Assembly (NCBI RefSeq): GCF_010091925.1 | Contig: NZ_WVID01000001.1 | Span: 186,001-250,000, forward strand | Source of the DNA: Nostoc sp. B(2019) | GTDB lineage: Bacteria > Cyanobacteriota > Cyanobacteriia > Cyanobacteriales > Nostocaceae | Direction of reading: 5' to 3' | Length of the DNA stretch: 64,000 nt | Part shown: positions 1 to 9,107 of the stretch, piece after piece | Layout: each line of letters starts with the position of its first letter | Position numbering within the stretch: the first letter of the stretch is position 1 | The notes under the pieces: model-generated | What the model was told of the DNA's origin: nothing | What the model saw: only the letters and a program-made list of their open reading frames with translations | Databases searched by the model: none | Made by a program: the position numbers and the translations under genes

Positions 1-413
1 ATCAACTTGTCTTCAGTAAAACTACTGGCAATACACCATCACATAATTTATTTACTCAAAATTCATAAAAACAGTAATTTTCTTAGTGAATTACGTAGGT
101 CTATAGCAGATAAAATTAACTATTTACACCAAATTTCTGCGTTGATGTTGATTTTATTTAGACTAATCAATTTACTGCATTTTTACGCCAAGTATTACTG
201 AATAATTACTAAATAAATAAGATGCTTAATTTCAACTAAGTTTTAAAATTTTGATAATATCTACTTAAGGTCATCAATTTTAAAAAGACACAATACAAAT
301 AATTGAAAGTAAAGAGTACAGACACAATATTCATTGCATCTGTACAAGTTAAAATAAGAACTTTTTGCTTTTTAGTGTTGGCTTTTTGTCTAGACGCTAC
401 CGCGTAAGCAGAA
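1..413. other. AT-rich region at window start, no gene seen
   Basis: I see no convincing gene here. A 64-codon open frame on the plus strand near the left edge has low-complexity, AT-driven composition and no ribosome binding site. Near 391-410 there is a short match (AGACGCTACCGCGTAAGC) to the dispersed GCGTAGCGTCT repeat family found elsewhere in the window, in reverse orientation. Confidence 0.5.
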
Positions 414-1601
414 TTAAACTCTTACATTGTCAGTAAAGCGAATTTTCAGATAGTCTTCTTCCATCTTTGCTCCTGATGGTTGGAGTGCTGCTAAGGCTTG
501 CGGTAATACTAAGTTACGCCGATGGTTGCCAATAGTAATGTTTAATTCATCTCCAGTTTTATTCAGTTGAATTTGGTCTTTGGGAATACCAGGTAAGTAG
601 AGTTCCAAACTGTATTGGTTTTGCTCTTGCACGACTCTAATAGTCGTTTCTTTGTAATAAACCTGAGTTGGATCTTCATCCTTATACAGAGTTTCCTTTA
701 ACCGTTCTAATGCTGGCAATCCACACAATTCCTCAGAGAATAGCGGAACTTCCTTTACAGGCAAAGGGTGAAAATTATCATGGATTTCCTGACGGTATTG
801 CTGTTGATTCTCTTTCCAACGTTGGAAAAATGGGTCTTGTACTTCGCTAGGAATGATACGATTAGCTACTACTAAATCTGTAGCAACGTTGTACAAACTT
901 AAATAGGCATGAGCGCGGAGAGACTCTTTAATCACCATCTTTTCTGGATTCGTGACGAGACGCACTGAGGTTTGAGTATTGTCTGTTAATACTTTTTCTA
1001 GAGCTTCAATTTGTTCATAAAACTCGTAAGGTGCATCCATCACCTCTTTGTCTGGGAGGGAAAAACCAGCGATTGGTCTAAAAAAAGGTTCAACTAGAGG
1101 TCTAAGCGCTACTGAAATGTTTTGAAATGGTTTGTAAAAACGGCGCATATACCAGCCACCAATTTCTGGTAAACTTAGTAGTCGTAATGCTGTACCAGTA
1201 GGGGCTGAGTCAATAATTAAGACATCAAACTCGCCTTCATCGTAATGACGTTTCATTCTTACCAAGCCAAAAATCTCATCCATGCCTGGTAAAATTGCCA
1301 ATTCTTCTGCCTGTACCCCTTCTAAACCTCTTGCTTGTAAAACTTGGGTGATATAGCGCTTCACAGAACCCCAGTTTCCTTCTAGTTCTAGCAACGCATC
1401 CAATTCCGCACCCCACAAATTTGGGCGAATCTCTCGCGGCGCATGGCCCATTTCCAGGTCAAAACTGTCTGCCAAAGAGTGAGCGGGGTCTGTACTCAGA
1501 ACTAGTGTGCGATAACCTAGTTCCGCGCAACGGAGTCCAGTCGCAGCAGCAACGGAGGTTTTACCCACGCCGCCTTTGCCAGTCATCAAAATTACACGCA
1601 T
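414..1601 (-). CDS. ArsA/GET3-family ATPase with C-terminal HSP20-like domain
   Basis: A 395-residue soluble P-loop ATPase of the ArsA/TRC40 family. The deviant Walker A GKGGVGKT lies at residues 8-15, the switch-like [13 protein letters not shown] at about 36-48, and the [12 protein letters not shown] segment at about 130-141. Residues from about 318 on (starting near [10 protein letters not shown]) form a small beta-rich tail like the HSP20-like domain attached to many cyanobacterial ArsA proteins. No arsenic genes (arsB, arsR, acr3) are nearby, so a role in client or tail-anchored protein handling is as likely as arsenite export; this is inference. It starts at an ATG, stands alone, and the family call is secure while the substrate is not. 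Confidence 0.9.
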   Translation of the reverse strand: MRVILMTGKGGVGKTSVAAATGLRCAELGYRTLVLSTDPAHSLADSFDLEMGHAPREIRPNLWGAELDALLELEGNWGSVKRYITQVLQARGLEGVQAEELAILPGMDEIFGLVRMKRHYDEGEFDVLIIDSAPTGTALRLLSLPEIGGWYMRRFYKPFQNISVALRPLVEPFFRPIAGFSLPDKEVMDAPYEFYEQIEALEKVLTDNTQTSVRLVTNPEKMVIKESLRAHAYLSLYNVATDLVVANRIIPSEVQDPFFQRWKENQQQYRQEIHDNFHPLPVKEVPLFSEELCGLPALERLKETLYKDEDPTQVYYKETTIRVVQEQNQYSLELYLPGIPKDQIQLNKTGDELNITIGNHRRNLVLPQALAALQPSGAKMEEDYLKIRFTDNVRV

Positions 1602-1646
1602 GGATGATTCTGTCCTGACTGAGAATTTTTTACATTTATTTACATT

Positions 1647-1710
1647 ATCAACTGTTTAAGAAAAATAAATGCTGCTTTCGTACGTCTAGGCGTAAATAGT
1701 TCCAATAATT
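1647..1710 (-). pseudogene. decayed 3'-end copy of the DUF2358 gene
   Basis: Read on the minus strand, these 64 bases encode [19 protein letters not shown] followed by a stop. The intact DUF2358 protein whose gene ends at 1977 finishes with the near-identical YWNCSRLDVVKQHFFSLNSR. The two DNA segments match at an offset of about 332 bases with only scattered substitutions. Nothing recognisable of the rest of the gene precedes it, so this is a remnant of a partial duplication lying downstream of the intact copy. Confidence 0.7.
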
Positions 1711-1976
1711 AAACCTTGTTGTCATACTGACCGCTATTAATCGCGTAGTGAATTAGGGTGATACGGTAGGAGGCGGTAATGTCAAAACGAAAAATTCTCC
1801 AACCGGATGGGAACTACTTATGCTGTTCTAGCGTTACTCGCAATTAATTATTTGAGTTCTTTATCAGTTATTGCGATCGCACGTTGAGATTAAGATTATT
1901 ATTCATCATAATTTGTGGGTTAAATTGAGCGATCGCAAAACCCAGTATTTATAAGTTGACTTCAACAGTATTTCAA

Positions 1977-2366
1977 TTATCGACTGTTTAAGGAAAAGAA
2001 ATGCTGTTTTACTACGTCTAAGCGCGAACAATTCCAATAATCAACATGAGAAACAATCAAACTAGCAGAATTAAGACGTAATTCACTCCAGCCAGGGATA
2101 GAAATTCGTGGTTTCCAAGGCAGGGGAGTATTCCAGCTAAGTGTCCAGTCAGTTTTTATTATGTCTCCATATTTTTTTATATCGTGTAAGTCCATTTTGG
2201 GATTTAAAAAAAACGTCTCAATGAATTTAATCATCCATTTGTAACGTTTAACACCATGAAATTTATTCAGCGGGTCTTGGAAATAAACATCTTGAGCGTA
2301 AATACTGTAAGTTTGATTAACTGGAAATCTTTGATAGTCTTCTTTGAGGATTTCAATGATATCCAT
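1977..2366 (-). CDS. DUF2358 family protein
   Basis: A 129-residue soluble protein that I assign to DUF2358, a family common in cyanobacteria and plastids and related in fold to the NTF2/SnoaL-like group. The typical N-terminus (DIIEILKEDYQRFP, then a YAQDVYFQDPLNKFHG segment) and the Trp-rich middle (TLSWNTPLPWKPRI) are visible. No catalytic role is established. It is a single gene with an ATG start and AT-rich flanks. The last 20 codons recur as a decayed copy at 1647-1710. Confidence 0.8.
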   Translation of the reverse strand: MDIIEILKEDYQRFPVNQTYSIYAQDVYFQDPLNKFHGVKRYKWMIKFIETFFLNPKMDLHDIKKYGDIIKTDWTLSWNTPLPWKPRISIPGWSELRLNSASLIVSHVDYWNCSRLDVVKQHFFSLNSR

Positions 2367-2442
2367 AATGAATAGACTTATTTTTAAATTGATGTAAATT
2401 ATGTAAACAGGGTATGATATAAATTACTATTATGAATTAAAA

Positions 2443-3006
2443 TCAACCCTCATTCCATAAGCGTTCTAACTGACGCCGCCAAGCACCTAATACTTCTGCT
2501 TGCGCCTCTGGGGTTTCCTCTATTTCACCCAGTAAACCTTCTGCGTAAAAGCGTTCCAGGTTTTGCATAGTAGCTTGAAGAGATTGTCCTTGCTGTTTTG
2601 CTGCTTGGATAATTTGCCGGATGCGGCTTTCTACAAGTCGATTAAAGACATCATTTAATCCAGCCTGATGCAAAGACACAAGTCTGTTAATTGCATTGAA
2701 AAGATCTGCACTTACCAAAGTCTCACTGTTGTGATGAAATACTCCCCAAATTACCCCTTCATACAAAGCATAGCGTACTTCCTGAGTGGCATCAAAGTTA
2801 GCTTCTAGTAACTGTCCTAAAAAAGGTTGAGCTTCTTGTGCAGGCACAATAGGTAGTAAAACTCGCAGCCAAGTATTATCTTCGGAAAGCAGTACCAAAA
2901 GCCGAAAATTAGGAGTGTCTACTTGCCATGATCCTGGTGCGATCGCGGCAACCGCTTCTGTACTAAATAATTCTGTTAAGGTAGCCGCAATTTCTTCATT
3001 TATCAT
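2443..3006 (-). CDS. conserved cyanobacterial hypothetical protein
   Basis: A 187-residue acidic soluble protein with no signal peptide or membrane segment. The first half alternates strands and helices (SWQVDTPNFRLLVLLSED, then LRVLLPIVPAQEAQPFLGQL), a pattern reminiscent of small chaperone-like CesT folds. The second half is helical (residues about 110-187) and rich in Gln and Glu. I do not recognise a named family and assign no function. It starts at an ATG and lies 76 bases upstream of the DUF2358 gene in the same direction, so the two may share a transcript. Confidence 0.7.
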   Translation of the reverse strand: MINEEIAATLTELFSTEAVAAIAPGSWQVDTPNFRLLVLLSEDNTWLRVLLPIVPAQEAQPFLGQLLEANFDATQEVRYALYEGVIWGVFHHNSETLVSADLFNAINRLVSLHQAGLNDVFNRLVESRIRQIIQAAKQQGQSLQATMQNLERFYAEGLLGEIEETPEAQAEVLGAWRRQLERLWNEG

Positions 3007-3108
3007 AGTTTTCCGTGGCTTCAGCCTCTAGCGTACTGCTCTGAGGTTCATTAGGTACATCAGTTTATCTATTAGATACCTAAAATAGGATTGCACTTAA
3101 CCCTTCAA

Positions 3109-4041
3109 TTATTGTGTTTTTTTATAAATCAAAAAAACTGAGCCAATTGGCCCATAGTTTTCTACATATATTTTCTGATTGTAATACAATCCTGGAGACA
3201 TACCTCCATCAAATAATATCCCTTCTTGAATCTTACCTAAACAGTTATTGCGGGCAATTCCTTCCAAAACATCATCAAACATATTTGGTAGCAACTCTTG
3301 ATTAACTTGAGATATCTCAATAGCTGAATTAGCTTTTGCGTCATTTACCAACAGAATCACATACCCTTTATTAGTGATAGCTGCCATAGAACGATTAGTC
3401 GCATTTTTACAAGCAAATTCTCCCAAGTCTTGACAAATATCTTTAAACTTACCCTGACGGTAGAATCTGCCATTACCTCCCACTAAATTGTAATTAAGAA
3501 TATTATTTTTTCTTCTGCCAGCCTGGATGGTAGCCTGTCGCTGCTTGGGTATACCTCCTGATATACCAAAGGAAGAACGCTTATTTTTAAAAGCTCCCGA
3601 ATACTCAATTCCGCGAGAAATATTTAAGCCTTGTGGCTGATCATCAGTATCTATATAATCAGCATTAATCGCGGCGATGGGTAGCTGTCTGTTTAATTTA
3701 GCATTTCCATCAGCGATCAGTTCACGAAATTGTTTTGGTATATATTCTTGACGCAGTTTTCCCCTGGCATTCTTAGCATATATCTGATGAGATAGACCAA
3801 CATTAACTTTGAAATCTAATTTCTCTGATTTAGGATTAAAAATAATTACATGGTTGATGCCTCTTTCATATTTTTCACCCCGATTATTAGTTTTGAAAAA
3901 TTCAATACTGAATTTGTTATCTTTACCAAGACAAGTTTTAGATGCTTTGGGTATTGAATTTGCTGAAATCTCTGTACAACCTGAGAATAAGCTTGCTGCA
4001 ATGATCGAGATAAGTAACAAAATTAAGTTTTTTGTAGACAT
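3109..4041 (-). CDS. phosphodiester glycosidase (NAGPA/DUF2233) family lipoprotein
   Basis: A 310-residue exported lipoprotein. The N-terminus is a type II signal peptide with a lipobox ending in LFSGC (Cys at about residue 22). The body resembles the phosphodiester glycosidase family named after human NAGPA (DUF2233): an AAINADYID segment near residue 125, a GISGGIP segment, and the C-terminal LFDGGMSPGLYY motif that carries the family's conserved Asp and Gly residues. Bacterial members are thought to act on glycosidic phosphodiester bonds in the envelope; the substrate here is unknown. It lies downstream of the DUF4912 gene but is separated from it by a strong terminator, so it needs its own promoter. 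Confidence 0.8.
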   Translation of the reverse strand: MSTKNLILLLISIIAASLFSGCTEISANSIPKASKTCLGKDNKFSIEFFKTNNRGEKYERGINHVIIFNPKSEKLDFKVNVGLSHQIYAKNARGKLRQEYIPKQFRELIADGNAKLNRQLPIAAINADYIDTDDQPQGLNISRGIEYSGAFKNKRSSFGISGGIPKQRQATIQAGRRKNNILNYNLVGGNGRFYRQGKFKDICQDLGEFACKNATNRSMAAITNKGYVILLVNDAKANSAIEISQVNQELLPNMFDDVLEGIARNNCLGKIQEGILFDGGMSPGLYYNQKIYVENYGPIGSVFLIYKKTQ

Positions 4042-4048
4042 GTAATGT

Positions 4049-4079
4049 AAAAACCCGCTATAGGATTACTATAGCGGGG
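4049..4079 (-). terminator. intrinsic terminator after the DUF4912 gene
   Basis: A perfect 10-bp inverted repeat (CCCGCTATAG at 4054-4063, GATTA loop, CTATAGCGGG at 4069-4078). Read on the minus strand the hairpin is followed by five T residues (4053-4049). It lies between the stop of the DUF4912 gene and the start of the NAGPA-family gene, both on the minus strand, and should end the upstream transcript. Confidence 0.85.
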
Positions 4080-4119
4080 AAAATTTCATATTTCAGCTTG
4101 AGGTTCATCTAATAACCAA

Positions 4120-5379
4120 TTAAGGCAGCCATTCTAGAACAGCTTCTTCTTTGGTGTTGGTATTCCGAGATGGTGTCTCACGATTAAACTTCATGTGAAT
4201 TGATCGGGTTTGTTCACCATCAGCAGCCACAGCCAAAATCGGATAGTCAATTAAACCATCTTGGAAGGACATCTGGAAACGGAATGTACCATCTGGATTC
4301 AGCTTAATCGGACGGCCACCAATTGTTACGGTAGCATCAGGTTCAGTTGCACCATAGACAATCAATTCAGCATCAGCAATTAGCCAAAACTGGCGCGGAC
4401 GTACTGGCACAGCGGAAGCCGAGAAGCCAACACCCGACATTCCTACGCCAGACATGGTTAAACCAGACACGGTAGGAACTGCCCACATACCCACACCAGA
4501 TGGGAAAACGTAGGAACTGATAGCTTGTTCGGGACGCGCGGAACCTGGTACTTGCTGCATGGAACCGAAGATAGAACCAGCAACTCGTTGTGCTTCGGCG
4601 GACTCAGCCAAGCCAAAGATTTGGTCGTAGATAGGATTGCCGTTAGAATTCACATTGCCATTGGCATTTGTTGCCGCTATCTTCTTGGCAGGGGGAACTA
4701 GTTCGTACTGAGTCTGTCCACGCAAATCTTCTTCAAAGTTCACGGTGATAAAGACATCCTCAATCCAATCGGAAGGATAGACGGGAGGAATGTGTACTTT
4801 TGTTGAACGGGCTAATACTAACCAGCGACCATCGGCAGCACGGTAGCCGACATCGATTACATAATCGCGATCGCTCACTGGAACTGGTAGATACCATTCT
4901 CTTGCTAGTTCATCAGCAGGATATTCTTGAATGCTGTGAGGACTTTGGTACTCGATATTGATGTCGGTGACATCATAAATCCGCAGTGCCAGTTGTTGTC
5001 CTCCTTGGCGGCGCAGCTCTTCTTTATGTTCATTAGGAACATCCCAGTAAGTGTAAGCCCACTGAGGATCTCGTGGTAAAAGTACAATGCGGCTGTCACC
5101 GTAACCTGCTGGCAGATCCGCAATTCCTTCGTCAACATCAGCGAGGGAGCCACCAGTACGATCTTCTTGACCTAATTCAAATTTTGCTGCTTCCACGGTT
5201 TCCTGTGCCTCCAGTGAGCGAGATGGGATAAGCGAAGTTTTGCTGCGCTGGACTTCTTGAATTGATGCCAGCAGTTGTGATTTCCGCATTCGGCTATAGC
5301 GAGAGATGCTATATTCACTGGCAACTCTACGTAGTTGCCGTAATGTCATTTCTTCTAACGGTGGGCGTTCTTTTGCCAT
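4120..5379 (-). CDS. DUF4912 protein with N-terminal Rho/SAP-like helix domain
   Basis: A 419-residue soluble protein. Residues 8-50 (EEMTLRQLRRVASEYSISRY onward) form a Rho-N/SAP-like helical module often involved in nucleic acid binding. Residues about 95-230 match DUF4912, with the characteristic RDPQWAYTYWDVP motif and the later LAREWYLPVP and VDVGYR blocks. A linker with repeated GVGMSGVGFS-type glycine and serine follows, then a small beta domain (WLIADAELIVYGATEPDATV) resembling an Ig-like fold, with a SIHMKF strand. The biological role is unknown. The gene has its own terminator downstream and a long AT-rich upstream region. Confidence 0.85.
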   Translation of the reverse strand: MAKERPPLEEMTLRQLRRVASEYSISRYSRMRKSQLLASIQEVQRSKTSLIPSRSLEAQETVEAAKFELGQEDRTGGSLADVDEGIADLPAGYGDSRIVLLPRDPQWAYTYWDVPNEHKEELRRQGGQQLALRIYDVTDINIEYQSPHSIQEYPADELAREWYLPVPVSDRDYVIDVGYRAADGRWLVLARSTKVHIPPVYPSDWIEDVFITVNFEEDLRGQTQYELVPPAKKIAATNANGNVNSNGNPIYDQIFGLAESAEAQRVAGSIFGSMQQVPGSARPEQAISSYVFPSGVGMWAVPTVSGLTMSGVGMSGVGFSASAVPVRPRQFWLIADAELIVYGATEPDATVTIGGRPIKLNPDGTFRFQMSFQDGLIDYPILAVAADGEQTRSIHMKFNRETPSRNTNTKEEAVLEWLP

Positions 5380-5954
5380 TTGTTTGGCCTCCAGTAGTTT
5401 AAGCGGTAAATGATTTCCCCTGGTTAAAGAATGCTGTATAAAATGTCATCCACTCCAGATGAATTTCTTATTCCTGACTCCTGGTTTTGCCCAGTTTTTA
5501 AGTTTTTTAGTCTGTTTTTAAATTGAGAGTGACTCACTTTCAATTCCTATTTATGCCATAGTCAGCATTTCTTTGGGATCGGAGGAGTTGTTTCTATAAG
5601 TATATATAACCAGTAACCCTCTGTAGGGATCAAGGGGTCTCAAGACGTTTTTTTGTTCGTTTTACGAATTTATCAGTTCTTTCGGGATCAAAATGTTATG
5701 GTTCTATGACATTGTAGCCATAGGCGCTGGTTCAGTTCTAGGATAAATGTCAAGATTTCATAACATTTATGGAGTTTCCAGACATGGAGAAGAACACCAA
5801 TGCCCCATAACGCCAGTTGTGAGACATGGCGATCGCGCAATTAGCTGAACAAGGTTCTTCTATCACTGTATTGATGTTCGTCTGCGGAAAGTCTGAGGGT
5901 CGGTTTCTAAACATCAGAACTTTCCAAGACAGGGGTTAGATTTTTGTAAAAGGT
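5380..5954. other. 575-bp intergenic region with possible FAD/NAD-binding gene remnant
   Basis: Upstream region of the DUF4912 gene (minus strand). On the plus strand two fragments look like pieces of a dinucleotide-binding N-terminus: MLWFYDIVAIGAGSVLG then stop (5693-5746), and MAIAQLAEQGSSITVL within a 37-codon frame (5826-5939). Together they recall the beta-alpha-beta start of FAD-dependent oxidoreductases, but the GxGxxG spacing is off by one and about 80 bases of unrelated sequence separate them. It is not an active gene. The rest is AT-rich with no other recognised element. Confidence 0.3.
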
Positions 5955-6668
5955 TTATTTAAGAAAGTATGCCTTAACTTCTTGTTCTATTTGATCACTA
6001 ATAATCTCAGTTCCCATACTAGGTTTATCCAGATTAACTCTAATAAAATTTGTCTTGTCTTCCTCTGTAAATTTTTTATTGTTATCAGAATCTTTGAGAA
6101 TTTTTAAAATAATTGCGTTTTGACTGGGAATAACAACCCAATTGATGACTTTGGTGTTATTTGGAGTAATTTGCTGGAGGTTCTTACCTGACAAATCAGA
6201 AAGATAGCCAATAATGGCATCTTCGTTGTTTAGTTTTTTATCTGTGTTTGTATCTTGGTCAAGGATTTTATACAACCAAAATCTGGTGGGTGGTCTGCCT
6301 GTTGCTTTTATTTCTAATAAATCGAAGGAAGTTATGATTGCTTTTTTATTTAATAGAAGATGAGTTTCAGCATCTTGTTTATGATAGAATATGATATTAA
6401 ATAAATTGCTATTTCTTTCAGAGTAACCTGAAGAATTCAAATAATTATCCCTTTCTTTATTTATATCTTTTAGACTAACTGGAATCATCAAATAATCTGA
6501 TTGTTCTTTAATAATTAATTCGCCATAGACAATATTTTGTTGTGGTTTAGATTTGTCAGTGGCCTTCGCTTGCTCTGTTTTTCTGCTAACAGTTGGTTCA
6601 CAGGCAAAAGAAAGGGTAGCTATGATAATAGCTGTAGTAATTCTCTTGAAAAAGCTATAATTCTTCAT
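5955..6668 (-). CDS. hypothetical lipoprotein
   Basis: A 237-residue exported protein from the ATG at 6668, chosen because GGAGAG lies just upstream of it; an earlier in-frame ATG at 6680 overlaps that Shine-Dalgarno site. The N-terminus is a lipoprotein signal peptide (hydrophobic IITATLSFAC-like stretch ending in a Cys followed by EPTVS). The mature part is hydrophilic and rich in Asn, Asp and Lys, with two short DxDxN-like stretches (DQDTNTDKKLNNED and DSDNNKKFTEED) that resemble EF-hand-like calcium loops as seen in some periplasmic proteins. I do not recognise a family. It is followed downstream by an unrelated long gap. Confidence 0.7.
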   Translation of the reverse strand: MKNYSFFKRITTAIIIATLSFACEPTVSRKTEQAKATDKSKPQQNIVYGELIIKEQSDYLMIPVSLKDINKERDNYLNSSGYSERNSNLFNIIFYHKQDAETHLLLNKKAIITSFDLLEIKATGRPPTRFWLYKILDQDTNTDKKLNNEDAIIGYLSDLSGKNLQQITPNNTKVINWVVIPSQNAIILKILKDSDNNKKFTEEDKTNFIRVNLDKPSMGTEIISDQIEQEVKAYFLK

Positions 6669-6875
6669 TAAACTCTCCATCAGGAAATGTTGCTGTCCTA
6701 TTGTATTCCCTGCTGGAAAATTGCCAAAGAGTTTTATTTAGATTCAGAACGAACAAAATAAGCTTACTTGAACAGGCTTGTTCATATATATCAGGTGGAT
6801 CAAGTACTCTAAGCAAAAGGTTTTAGATTTATTGGGGCCATTAAGTAAATATAATTAATATAAAATGAAATCTTA

Positions 6876-6962
6876 GTTCGTAGTGTTCGCGTAGCGTCTC
6901 GGAGAGAGCTATTCATCGCTCAAAATAAGGATTATCAGGACTAAAGTCCTGACTACAAACTT
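6876..6962. repeat. dispersed hairpin repeat (GTTCGTAGT...ACTACAAAC type)
   Basis: Begins GTTCGTAGTGTTCGCGTAG, contains CGTCTCGGAGAGAGC, a perfect AGGACT-AA-AGTCCT hairpin at 6937-6950, and ends in GACTACAAAC, which is roughly inverted to the start. The first 47 bases recur at 20631-20677 with few changes. No open frame. This looks like a non-autonomous intergenic repeat typical of Nostoc genomes. Confidence 0.65.
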
Positions 6963-7084
6963 TAATTTATTCACGCTAACTATTAATTAATATTTTCCTA
7001 GTCCTGCAACTAGCTCCTAAAGCGTGAATTCCAGCACTTATTGCCTGACTGCGAATAATTAATATTACTTTGATATAAAAAACA

Positions 7085-7137
7085 CCCTAAAAATCCAAAA
7101 ACCTAGTCAGGATTGACCAGGTTTTCTCGGATTTAGG
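7085..7137. terminator. nested bidirectional hairpin
   Basis: An inner stem (CCTAGTCA at 7102-7109 with TGACCAGG at 7114-7121, one mismatch) is flanked by AAAAA on the left and TTTT on the right, and enclosed by an outer stem (CCTAAAAATCC / GGATTTAGG). It could terminate transcription in either direction, most plausibly transcripts arriving from the right on the minus strand. Confidence 0.55.
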
Positions 7138-7322
7138 ATTTTCAAGTGATTAAACTTTGTAAGCAATCGAGAGTTAACAACTAAGGTGAACATTAAACTC
7201 ACAAATCCAGCATTCTTGCGTTTTTCCGCTTTGGGATTTGGCTTTGCCTTTGAAATCGGGCTTTTGGCCACTTGCATATTATTGATATGCTGAGATTTGC
7301 TTGGGTTGCTGACGGGAGACAC
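7107..7322 (-). CDS. doubtful small ORF
   Basis: A 71-codon frame with a GTG start and no clear ribosome binding site. The product is basic (many Lys and Asn) with one hydrophobic stretch (FVSLMFTLVV). Its stop lies inside the hairpin at 7085-7137. I recognise no family, and the frame runs open upstream without a better start codon, which suggests either a non-coding region or a decayed gene end. Listed only because it fills an otherwise empty stretch. Confidence 0.2.
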   Translation of the reverse strand: MSPVSNPSKSQHINNMQVAKSPISKAKPNPKAEKRKNAGFVSLMFTLVVNSRLLTKFNHLKILNPRKPGQS

Positions 7323-7482
7323 CAGGTCATTTACCCATTTAGTTTTGGTTTTTCCTTGTTTGGTGTCCTACTATTTAAGTTATCACTTAGTTGATGAGTT
7401 GTAACCCTGAGTTTACTAAAGTTGACGTTTTGTTGGATTTTGCAATATGGATGTCACATACTGTGCAAAACAACAAGTCAAT

Positions 7483-8443
7483 TTACCAATTCCACATGAT
7501 TGGACTATCATCAAAATGGTCTGTAACGATGCGTCCAATGGCATCAATTTCTGTCAGTTCAGCAGTAGAAAGTTTAACTTCAGCGGCTAGTGCGTTTGCT
7601 GTTGCTTGTTTGGGATAACGCGCCCCAGCGATGGCATTTGTTTGAGGTTGAGCAATTAACCATGCTAATGCCAACTGGGCCAAGGTACAATTATGACGGT
7701 CAGCTATGGGACGCAGTTTTTCTAAAGCTTGTTGGGCACGTTCAAAGTTTTCGCCTTGAAATAGCTTATTTTTAGCACGGTTATCTGCTGGGTCAAATTT
7801 GTGACCAGACTCAAATTTACCTGTCAGCAATCCCTGGGCTAAAGGCGAATAAGCCAGGATAGAAATATTGTTTTCTACACAATAAGGCATTGCATCCTTT
7901 TCTATCTGCCTCCAAAACAAAGAATAGGGCGGTTGTAAACTATCAATACGTCCATACTTTGAGGCTTCTGCCAATTGGACGCGAGAAAAATTAGAAACAC
8001 CAATTGCTCGAATTTTACCTTGCTCTTTGAGTAGAGTTAGAGCGCCCATAGTTTCCTCAATCGGTACTATTTCACTATTGAAAGCACCGGAGGGCCAATG
8101 AATTTGGTAAAGGTCGATGTAATCGGTTTTGAGGTTTGTTAGAGATCGCTCACAAGCTTCAATTACTTGATCATGCTTTAGATGGTTAGCAAAAACTTTT
8201 GTGGCATATTCCACGCGATCGCGCACATCAGATAAAGCTTCGGCTACGATGCGCTCAGAATACCCTTCACTATAAACTTCAGCAGTATCAATCGTGGTGA
8301 TCCCGGCCTCATAAGCTGCTCGGATAGTTTTAATTGAGTCAGCATCCTCAATTCCCACCCACATTTTTTTTACCAGCTTGCCAAGTTCCCATCAGAATGG
8401 GTGTGATTTGCACATCTGATTTACCTAGCGATCGCTTTTCCAT
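7483..8443 (-). pseudogene. aldo/keto reductase, frameshifted near the N-terminus
   Basis: The frame from 8364 to 7483 encodes 293 residues of an NADPH-dependent aldo/keto reductase: TIDTAEVYSEG (catalytic Asp and Tyr), YATKVFANH (Lys), LYQIHWPSGAF (His), IGVSNFS, and the C-terminal cofactor segment ending IAGARYPKQATANA. The missing start is present in another frame: from the ATG at 8443 it reads MEKRSLGKSDVQITPILMG then TWQAGKK, after which a run of eight A residues on the coding strand (8365-8372 region) shifts the frame and a stop follows. Seven A residues would restore one 319-residue protein, the usual family length. It is either an inactivating mutation, a sequencing error in a homopolymer, or a slippage site. 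Confidence 0.75.
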
Positions 8444-8522
8444 GCTTAAATCCTGAGTTGATAATTCCTTCTTCATCTTAGTCAGCTGAAGTAGACAGCT
8501 GTAAACGAAGAGACTACCTCAG

Positions 8523-9107
8523 CTATGGTTCTACAGTCACGGGTGTTCCTAAATCCACCTGATGGAATAATTCCTGAATATCCTGGTTGTACATCCGAAT
8601 ACAACCATGTGAGACGGCTTTGCCTACTGAATCAGGATTAGGAGTACCATGAAAGCCAACCCAATTGTTACCGTCTGTCCAAAATCCAATCCAGTAGTTA
8701 CCAAGAGGATTTTGAGCATGTCCTCCGGGGACGGCTTTCTCGGTGAAAGGGTTTATCCAAGCAGGTTTTTTCAACATATTAAGTACTTGGAAATTGCCTG
8801 TTGGAGTTTCCCAGCCTTGGCGTCCTACTGCTATTGGATAACTTTTAATTTGGGTTTTTCCTCGATAGAGAGTTACTTGGCGATCGCTAAGACTAATTTT
8901 GAGATGAAGAGGTAAAGTATTTGAATCATTAGCAACTAAATTTTTGGATGAAGTGTGAGAAGTAACTGATAGCTCAGAAGCTAATGGTATCGCTGGATGA
9001 GAATTTAATCCAAATATACAAGTGAAAATAACTAATTTGACTGATTGCTTTAACATTTGGATATGGCTGTATTTCAGTGGTAGAAACATTTGTGAGTTTC
9101 TCCTCAT
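8523..9107 (-). CDS. L,D-transpeptidase (YkuD family)
   Basis: A 194-residue secreted protein that would crosslink peptidoglycan stems (3-3 links) or attach proteins to them in the periplasm. A signal peptide covers roughly residues 20-45. The YkuD domain runs from about residue 75 (KISLSDRQVTLYRGKTQIKS) to the end and holds the catalytic HGTPNPDSVG and SHGCIRM motifs with the nucleophile Cys. The start may be further in (second Met at residue 7 or 18). It is a single gene; the domain call is secure. Confidence 0.9.
   Translation of the reverse strand: MRRNSQMFLPLKYSHIQMLKQSVKLVIFTCIFGLNSHPAIPLASELSVTSHTSSKNLVANDSNTLPLHLKISLSDRQVTLYRGKTQIKSYPIAVGRQGWETPTGNFQVLNMLKKPAWINPFTEKAVPGGHAQNPLGNYWIGFWTDGNNWVGFHGTPNPDSVGKAVSHGCIRMYNQDIQELFHQVDLGTPVTVEP

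Noticed and set aside
7-201. 64-codon plus-strand frame at the window start
   Set aside because: AT-driven composition, no ribosome binding site, no recognisable protein features.
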